From positions 32,011,295 to 32,075,294 of the forward strand of contig OZ024730.1 of NCBI GenBank assembly GCA_964016875.1: DNA of 64,000 nucleotides, in the 5' to 3' direction. Under the pieces are notes generated by a model, which was not told where the DNA came from, did not search any database, and saw only the letters and a program-made list of their open reading frames with translations. Shown one piece after another: positions 56,838 through 64,000 of this stretch. Position 1 is the first letter of the stretch. Each line of letters begins with the position of its first letter. The DNA is from Fallopia convolvulus (Eukaryota > Streptophyta > Magnoliopsida > Caryophyllales > Polygonaceae). The translations under genes were made by a program, and so were the position numbers.

Positions 56838-57398
56838 AATATTTAGAAATCCTATGTTGGGTTGCAATAACTTTTTTGTAACTTACACATGCATACGATG
56901 CATACTTATAAAGCGTTTCTTCGATCAGCAGTGAGCTGGGTTGCTATGACATACCTCAGATAGTTGAATTCAAAATCCACACCATGTATTGATTTCAAAT
57001 CATCCTTTCATGATATCAAGGGTTTAAAATACTTTAGCTATAAATAATACCTCCATGCATCTACCACTCTGAATGATGCAAATGTGTTGTTTTTTATTCA
57101 ATGATCTGAAAAAGAACAACCTAAATAACAATCAACAAGAAGGTGGTGATGTCTATTACTTTCCGTCATTTCATAGTAAAACATAACGAATAATGCAAGT
57201 CTTTGCAAAAATGAAAGGAAAAAAAACTGATTACGAAGAAAAAAAAATCTGATTCCACCAAAAAAAAAAAAAAATTCTGATTACGAAGAGTGCAGACTGA
57301 TTAATTGGAATTCACCAATAAAAAAAAATGGAATACAAAAATAAATTGTTCAAACCAAGGCGCAACACAAGAAAATTAAAACAAACATATGCAAGTAG
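56641..57398. other. Intergenic DNA with an (AT)n microsatellite
   Basis: An AT dinucleotide run spans about 56779-56835. No gene seen. Confidence 0.7.
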
Positions 57399-57400
57399 TA

Positions 57401-57670
57401 CTCCCTCCGATTCAAATTAAGTGCTGTTTTAGTACTTTAAATTTGATCCAATTTAAGTGTTGTTTTAAGTTTTTTAGGCAATTGATTAGGAGTGTGATAT
57501 GAGAATTGTTATTGGAATGTATTTTTATTAATTAATGTTATTTATTCATTGCTTAAAAAAGGTGATGATTGGTAAAATTCATAAAAAATTTACACTTTTG
57601 AGTTTAGTTAATAGTTTTCTTAAATCTTGTGTCGAACACTAAAACGACACTTATTTTGAATCGGATGGAG
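57401..57670. mobile_element. Stowaway-like MITE (270 bp)
   Basis: The terminal inverted repeats start CTCCCTCCGATTCAAA and CTCCATCCGATTCAAA and extend to about 36 bp. TA dinucleotides flank both sides (57399-57400, 57671-57672). This is the Stowaway (Tc1/mariner) signature. Confidence 0.9.
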
Positions 57671-58146
57671 TATTGTTTATTGTTTATTTACTTAATCAAT
57701 AGTAAAAACCAAAATTCTCGAAGACCATGCAATGTATTGATTAACCATTTAATTTACAACCAATAAAAACAACTACTAATTCAAAACTGTCATTATTTAA
57801 ATCTTTAATTGTAGGAGTATATACTTATAAATTATTAAAATTTAAATACCGTGTGCGGGTCCCACATCTAGTCTTTTAAAAAAAATACATTTATTCTCAA
57901 AAAGCTTTTCTTATATGGCTATAGTGTATGTATAGTTTATAGTTTATTCCCAAAAAGTTTTTTTTATATGTTGATAGATAGAAGATAGATAAATAGCTAC
58001 ATAAATGAATTAGAAAAATAATAGAAATACATATTTAGGCAATTTAAATGTCTCGAGGTTGTTGGGATGGGACAAAGGGTCGACCCAAAGTCTAGATTTT
58101 TTTTTTATTAAAACAAATAATGATCACCCAAAATAGGACATTAGGT

Positions 58147-58774
58147 TAGGGTTGTCAATGGGTCGGGTTATGGGTGGGTGGAGCACTTTCACCACCCGAC
58201 CCGCAAGTAAAAATGTCCCACCCGACCCACCCGTCACCCGTTGAATGTTCCACCCATCACCCAAACCACCCGTCACCCGCTGGTTATATGGGTGACCCGT
58301 TCACCCGTATAACCGTTGTATTTTTTCCATTATCTTATTTAATATTGATAATTCAATACGAAAAAAATATACAAAGATAATGATTCAATAAGTAAATTAT
58401 TAATACACTAAGTAAATGAAAATGTAAATCCATAGTTCTAAAATTAATAATAAGAAAACACAAAAAAATACATTATAAAAGGTTAAATATTTGAAATTTT
58501 CCTTCAAAATATGAGAACACTTTCATAATATACTAGGATAAGTATGATTTAAACGGGTTAAGTGGGTGGTTTGGGTAAAATGGGTGATGGGTTGGGTGAT
58601 GGGTGGGTGATGGGTCGGGTTATTTGGGTGACAAAGTCTCGCCCATACCCAACCCGTCACCCGTTTCACCCATCACCCAATCCGCCCACCACCCGCTTTG
58701 TTTGGGTTTTCGCCCGTTTAATTTGGGTGGGTTAAGCGGGTGGGTTGGTCACCCATGGGTAATTGCCAGCCCTA
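58147..58774. mobile_element. hAT-type MITE (628 bp)
   Basis: The ends are TAGGGTTGTCAATGGGT and its partner ACCCATGGGTAATTGCCAGCCCTA. An exact 8-bp target duplication CATTAGGT (58139-58146, 58775-58782) marks the hAT superfamily. Subterminal repeats of ACCCGTCACCCG type in both orientations fill the arms. No transposase. Confidence 0.92.
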
Positions 58775-58782
58775 CATTAGGT

Positions 58783-59039
58783 TATTAATCCTATCATCAT
58801 TTAAATATAAAATTGGCCAAAATTTTATTTTTTTAGTATGGACTTAAGTGTATTGTTGCAATATAAATGTGGCAAAATTGAGCTAATCTAGAAAAGATGA
58901 ATCTGAAGGGATATGTAAGTAGGGTTACGAAATTGGATAGTTAGGAAATGAAATTGTAGGGTTAAACATTTTTTCTCTCTATAAATTTATTGTTAAGATG
59001 GTGTATATTAGGTGTATTTATTCCCAAAAAGCTAGTTTA
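58783..59039. other. Intergenic DNA
   Basis: Nothing identifiable. Confidence 0.6.
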
Positions 59040-59068
59040 CTAGTAATTATGCCCGTGCTACGCACGGG
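59040..59068 (-). mobile_element. Helitron 3' terminus (perfect hairpin)
   Basis: The minus strand has arms CCCGTGC/GCACGGG with loop GTA, then eight bases and CTAG followed by T. The 5' end is not located; the element would extend to the right. Confidence 0.7.
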
Positions 59069-59486
59069 TCAAATTTTTATCAATAATTTTATTATTTAAT
59101 ACATTATGGTCTATAATTTTTATTATTTTTTGTTATTTTATGTTTTTGTTTTTTGAAAAGGAATTTTTAATCTTAATTAAATAAAATTGTATGAAATTTA
59201 TTACTTCTATCTTATTTATATATATTATGAATTTTATTCTTAATTATTTAAGAGATTTATACTTAATTAGTAGTCCAGTTGTCTTTTAATTCACTTGTTC
59301 CTTCTCTATAATGAGAGTGTGTATTGGTTAGTTCTAAACAATCAAATATTATTAATCAATATAAAAATTGTATTAGAGTCGTTTGATTAGATATATATTA
59401 TAACTAACCTTCTCTAACGTATAATAGAGATCATGTTTATAGGTGAGCAATGCATTATCTAGTCATCTCCATCCTCTTCATATAAC

Positions 59487-59692
59487 ACTATATATACACA
59501 CACAATTACAAATTTAATATTTTTTAATTCAATTTAATGATAGTTTGAATATGCTTTAAAAACATATGTATGTGGTAGCAAATATTAAACACTATATACA
59601 CACAATAACAAAGTTAATATTTTTTATTCAATTAATGATAGTTTGAATATGCTTTAAACACATACGTATGTGGTAGCAAATATTACACCAAA
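59487..59692. repeat. Tandem duplication, period about 103 bp
   Basis: Two copies start with ACACTATATA.ACACAC (about 59486 and 59590) and end GGTAGCAAATATTA. They have drifted by a few substitutions and small indels. Confidence 0.85.
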
Positions 59693-60506
59693 TCTTATAA
59701 AAATGGTGATCGAGATTAGTTCTATCAAAATCTAAACCTTAAAAGTTAAAGTAATCCAATCAAGCCTTGCACAAAGACTCATTTGTTAATCCAATTAGCA
59801 AATAATTGTGTTTCGAATGGATAGATAACATATAAATATAAAATTATTTGACGTGAATTTATAATATCTTAGCATAAAAATTTGTGAAAAGATTGTTTAA
59901 TTTCTTATCATTAGGTACAATGAAAAAAGTTTAAGTGAATCATTTTGTATTATATATTTTGAAATATATATCCATAAATAGAATAACATGAAATCTATAT
60001 CATTCTTTCTTTGATCTTCTACTCTCCTTCCATTGAGCAAAAATATAACTATATCACAAACAAAAAAACTAAACAAAAAAATATTGAAAAATACAATTTT
60101 GCATAAAGATATGAATCAATATAAGATATTTTTCAATTTTTATAGAAATAATTAAATGAAAATTAAAAAGTATTAAATTTAAAATATAATAAGAATTTAC
60201 CTCAATAATTTTGTTGTAGATTACATCATAAGAATTTACCTTAATAAGTTCTTCAGACTACAAACTTGATGCATTTATTTTATTTTTCTTATTTTTTTCT
60301 CATCTTCTCCTTGCTCAACAACATCCATCTTTTACTATATGTGAATCTCTCCATATATATTCTTATTAGAACATCACTAAAATTGTATTTATAGGCAACA
60401 TGAAATTGAGCTACTTAATATTAAAAAAATCAGTAACCTTCCCACTCAATGTCAGAGTTGATTTGGGGCTAATTAAAGATTATAAAGTGGCAACTAAATT
60501 TGTTCA

Positions 60507-60998
60507 TATTTATTGTTTATAAATTAATTCATATATTTTCTATTTGATTCCATCTCTCCCCTCTCCTCTCAACCGTTTCCAAAAAGTAGTGATAAATTGC
60601 ATTGAATTGAATTAAATTACATTAAATAGGATTAAATTAGTGATAAATTATATCCTATCCTATTAGTCAAATCTTATAAACCACATTTATTGGTTCACAT
60701 TTGTGATTAATTGAAAAATGACCAAATATCTCTTTAAAAAGCAAATGACACGTATTTATTGTTTATAAATTAATTTATATATTTTCTATTTGATTCCATC
60801 TCTCCCCTCTCCTCTCAACAGTTTCAAAAAGTAGTGATAAATTGCATTGAATTGGATTAAATTGCATTAAATAGGATTAAATTAGTGATAAATTATATCC
60901 TATCCTATTAGTTAAATCTTATAAACCACATTTATTGGTTCACATTTGTGATTAATTGGAAAATGACCAAATATCTCTTTAAAAAGCAAATGACACGA
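60507..60998. repeat. Tandem duplication, period 246 bp
   Basis: Copies start at 60507 and 60753 (TATTTATTGTTTATAAATTA) and end GCAAATGACACG. They are nearly identical, so the duplication is fairly recent. Inner ATTGAATTG(A/G)ATTAAATT sequence is itself repetitive. Confidence 0.9.
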
Positions 60999-61189
60999 CA
61001 CATAAATTTTAAACTTTAGTGATATATAAAAAAAATATTTTACATAAGTAAAATTACTCATTTATATTTTCTTTTTACTTTTTTACTTTAATTAAATCCT
61101 TTGGTCATTAATTATCCAATGTTTTTTCTTTATAGGATATATATAGATATATAGATAAGGTATAAGATATTTTTTAATTTTAAATATCA

Positions 61190-61410
61190 TTTTAATAAAA
61201 AAAAGATTTTATAAAATTTCAATCCCATGATTCCAATGTTTCTTCCTTGTAGGATATATAGATAGATAAGATATAAGATTTTTTATTTTAAATATCATTT
61301 TAATAAAAAAATATTAAGATTCTACAAAATACAATCTCATGATTTGAACCCATGACCTATAGGTTTACAAATGAGTCCAAATGAGGCTTAACCACTCTGC
61401 TACACTATAT
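61190..61410 (-). mobile_element. tRNA-derived SINE-like head
   Basis: The minus strand carries an A-box-like GTAGCAGAGTGGTTAAG (61387-61403) and a B-box-like GGGTTCAAATC (61341-61351) at the spacing of a tRNA(Leu/Ser)-like head. An AT-rich body follows. A full SINE end and target duplication were not found. A degenerate tRNA relic is an alternative. Confidence 0.45.
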
Positions 61411-61524
61411 TCTTTGATTTTCTTTATGCAATTATAATTATATAAAAATATTTGTGAACATGATTAATGAATGCAATAAATGGGAGCAAAATCCATTCTT
61501 ATATGTATATAATATAATATAAGA

Positions 61525-61554
61525 CTAGTGGTGATGCCCGTGCATAAGCACGAG
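61525..61554 (-). mobile_element. Helitron 3' terminus
   Basis: The minus strand has arms CTCGTGC/GCACGGG (one mismatch) with loop TTAT, then eight bases and CTAG followed by T. Confidence 0.65.
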
Positions 61555-61810
61555 ACAAACTTTTCGTAAAATTGTATTGAGATTTTTTTTACATTTTTTA
61601 GTTACGTTATTTTCCATGCTTATTTGGTCATCTTGCATTTTTTTTAGTTAAAAGTTGACGTACACAATTATTACATGAATTCAATATTAATATTATGAAG
61701 TGTATTTCTTTTTTCTTAAGCAATATATTTAATGTAATTTTTTTTCTGAAACCGCTCATGTAACTAATTAAAATATCTCACTTATAAGTCTTTCCAAATT
61801 AATACTATAA

Positions 61811-62117
61811 TCCATGTAAGAGTTTGGTTCAAATGAAACAAACTCTTATCCTGAAACGAACTTTTATCCTGAAACGGATGCACTTTTTCTAGTTCATAGT
61901 GCACTTTTTCTATTTCAGAGTGCACTTTATCGGATTTGCACTTTATGTAGTTTTCAATGCACTTTTCGTATTTTTTATAATGCACTCTTCAGATTGCACT
62001 TTTAGTATTTTACAATGCACTTTTGTATGAAAAGTGCACTACGAACTAGAAAAAGTGCATTCGTTTCACGTTTTAGGATAAGAGTTTGTTTCATTTGAAT
62101 CAAACTCATTCATGTAA
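61811..62117. mobile_element. Small fold-back element with TGCACTTTT repeats
   Basis: Inverted ends of about 45 bp (TCCATGTAAGAGTTTGGTTC, CAAACTCTTATCCTGAAACG) flank roughly nine copies of (A/G)TGCACTTTT spaced 15-30 bp. It resembles the larger element at 53722-55359 in design: inverted ends with short inner repeats. No clear target duplication. Confidence 0.65.
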
Positions 62118-62409
62118 TTGTAATAAACACTAATAACTATATAGTTTAGGTTATTTATGTGATTTACTTTAATTAACAATCATAATTATATAAGAAACAT
62201 TATTTATGATTTAGATACCTAATTAAAAATATTTAAAATTAATGTTGAGTATAATTTGCAAAGTATAAGTGTCCATTTAAAATCACTTCATATTCGGAGG
62301 ATAAATCGTATTTTAGAGGCTAAAAGCATTTATAAATTACTAAAAATAGTGAATGACTTACATGGCCAAGTGCGATGTTTAAAATATTTTTCAGTGAAAA
62401 CTTGTACAA

Positions 62410-62440
62410 CTAGCAGGGGGTCCTGTGCCGAAGGCACGGG
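62410..62440 (-). mobile_element. Helitron 3' terminus downstream of the PRP8 fragment
   Basis: The minus strand has arms CCCGTGCC/GGCACAGG with loop TTC, then eight bases and CTAG followed by T. It lies about 310 bp downstream of the last PRP8 exon on the same strand. Confidence 0.65.
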
Positions 62441-62721
62441 GTCAATATTGGCTAAAATTACATTTTGGGTAATCAAGTAATCCGGTTTAAATTGGGGAAG
62501 CAAGTAAATCATGTGCAAAATACGGGTTATCTGTTTATACAAAATAAAAGTGCAACTTAGAAGCCCGTAAATGTAGGAATTAAGCCTACAAAGTTAATGC
62601 ATTACAGGTTTAGTCTACAAAGATCATTTGTACACGAATTTAACCAATTCATCTGACGCAATCAGAGGCAAAAAGAGCTGCATGATATGATATGGCAATA
62701 TTTACTGAACAAAATGTACAG

Positions 62722-64000
62722 CTCCGCATACTCCTCCCACACACGTTGTGAATCAATGAACTCACTCTCCCATGGCTATCCAATTAATCAGTGAAGTCAA
62801 AAAAACAGCAAAAGAAATAAGAAAGAAAAAAAATGAACAAAAAAATCTAGATAGAGCACAAGCATACCTGTATGTAACGATAAAGATTTGGGATCAGCTG
62901 ATCTTCTTCATGACTCATACCGCTCCTGAAGTGGGTGACACCAACATCTGTTTGTTTGCTATATCGAAGATCACTTTGTGGAATCAACAAGTGACTCATT
63001 GACAGCATACCAAGCCCTCCAATTTCTTTTGGTGTATAGAAGACCACAGGAGGAAACCTGCAGTATATATAAAATGAGCACACAACTGCAAGAAATTATC
63101 ATAGAGAAAATTCCACTCTATCGACAACATTTACCTGCTTGGCATCTTTATACGAGTCTGAATTTTATTCTCACACTTGACCAGAAGATCTAGAAGCTCT
63201 TGAGTATGCACAGTTGCTTCATGGAAGTATCTCATGAGACCTGCAATGTCCAGAATGAAAAACACAATATTATCACCATGCATAAACAATAGTACTCGAA
63301 CTAAAAGAAGGCGAGCACAACTAAAGGCCACAATTTTTTAAAAAAAATACAAGTACCTATTAATGCAGTATTGCATTTGTTGACAATCTTCGTGAATGTT
63401 GTAGATCCTGAGGACATAAGAATCTGCCTAACACGATTCTCAAAAACCTTCATGTGGTCATCATCTACTCCAAGGAAGGCAATTGCGGTTCGCTCTTTTG
63501 TGAGTTCATTTTGCAGGTTCCACACCCCATCTTTGGTGGTGAGAAATGCCTCTTGTGTCATTCTAATCTTAGGCAATATGCACACTTCAAATCCACACAT
63601 GCTAAAAAGCAAATTGGGGTTGTCTTTGCTGTAAACAGAAACAAAGCCATTCTCCCACTCCAACGTAGTGATACTTGGTGGGAGACGATTCTTCATATCC
63701 CAGAAAATACTCCTCCCCAGGTTAACATCATGTTTCATCAATATCATCCTGGCATCTCTTGGCCAACACTTTTTATCGTTATATCCAACCATATTCTCAT
63801 TATTGGGATCAGGATGCTCTGTAAGATATCGCTGGATGAGATCACGTGCTTCTTCATGCGTGCACCGAAACAATATATGCACCTTGTCAATATAACGAGA
63901 ATACAACCGGATTGGGTGACGTGTTTCCACCTTAGTGTCCCAGTAAGTCATGAATTCATTTGGCATTTGTGGTGAACCAGCAATTTCAGTAGCTCGTGTC
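62722..64000 (-). pseudogene. PRP8: PRP8 spliceosome protein, partial diverged copy (four exons)
   Basis: PRP8 is the central U5 snRNP scaffold of the spliceosome and one of the most conserved nuclear proteins. Exons on the minus strand: 64000-63357 (open to the edge; TEIAGSPQMPNEFMTYWDTK...), 63240-63135 (GLMRYFHEATVHTQELLDLL), 63057-62868 (FPPVVFYTPKEIGGLGM ... NLYRYIQ) and 62775 to about 62722 (PWESEFIDSQRVW, then unrelated). GT-AG borders fit and the frame is kept. Against my recollection of plant PRP8, about six residues (IGLNSK) are missing before MPSR, and several invariant-looking residues are replaced (for example NKC for NKW, FEVC for FEVR, FLGV for FLRV). The end is truncated. It is probably a pseudogene or captured fragment. 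Confidence 0.8.

Noticed and set aside
61341..61403. A functional tRNA gene
   Set aside because: A- and B-box-like motifs are present, but the acceptor stem does not pair and the anticodon arm is degenerate. A SINE head or relic fits better.
62868..64000. A functional PRP8 gene
   Set aside because: No stop codons are seen, but loss of six residues, several changes at positions I recall as invariant, and truncation in the fourth exon make function unlikely. The right part is not visible, so this is not certain.

Overview
The window is plant nuclear DNA, most likely from a eudicot with a repeat-rich genome. I cannot name the species. The evidence is a set of plant-specific LTR retrotransposon lineages (Athila-like, Tat-like and a CRM/Galadriel-like chromovirus), Stowaway and hAT MITEs, Helitron termini, GT-AG introns, and a fragment of the spliceosomal gene PRP8. 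No intact host protein gene is visible. Nearly every retrotransposon reading frame is broken by stops, frameshifts or nested insertions.

Layout. (1) Positions 1-26057 are one nest. The outermost element, A (minus strand, Athila-like, gag-protease only), runs from its 5' LTR at 24645-26057 to a cut 3' LTR at 2102-2426. Inserted in A are: element H (1-2101), inside A's 3' LTR; element B (4678-18517, minus strand, 5-bp target duplication CCTGA); mini-element F (18926-20986); and a solo LTR (22064-23218, target duplication CTTCT). B itself carries G (10949-14742, plus strand), a 5'-truncated relative of B. (2) 26058-29795 is AT-rich DNA with a Helitron 3' end. (3) 29796-51920 is a second nest. 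Element C (minus strand, chromovirus, target duplication GCATT) is split within gag by D (35100-50176, plus strand, Tat-like with an archaeal-type RNase H and an antisense ORF). D is in turn split within gag by E (36401-39078, target duplication TCACG), a small non-autonomous element with an unfamiliar 310-residue ORF. (4) 51921-62409 is AT-rich DNA with a 1.6-kb fold-back element, a Stowaway MITE, an hAT MITE, a second fold-back element, a SINE-like head, three Helitron 3' ends, tandem duplications and one possible small transcription unit. (5) 62410-64000 holds four exons of a diverged PRP8 copy just upstream of a fifth Helitron 3' end on the same strand.

How the parts relate. A and B keep gag and an aspartic protease but have no reverse transcriptase or integrase, so they would depend on partners elsewhere. 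E and F are smaller still. B also keeps an Athila env-like ORF behind what may be its own promoter. The most unusual signal is a 10-bp near-palindrome of the form TCG(T/G)TA(A/C)CGA. It recurs at a spacing of about 21 bp in LTRs, untranslated regions and coding linkers of the Athila-like elements, and also in the unrelated chromovirus C, where it encodes heptapeptide repeats in Gag. I do not know of a described system that explains it.
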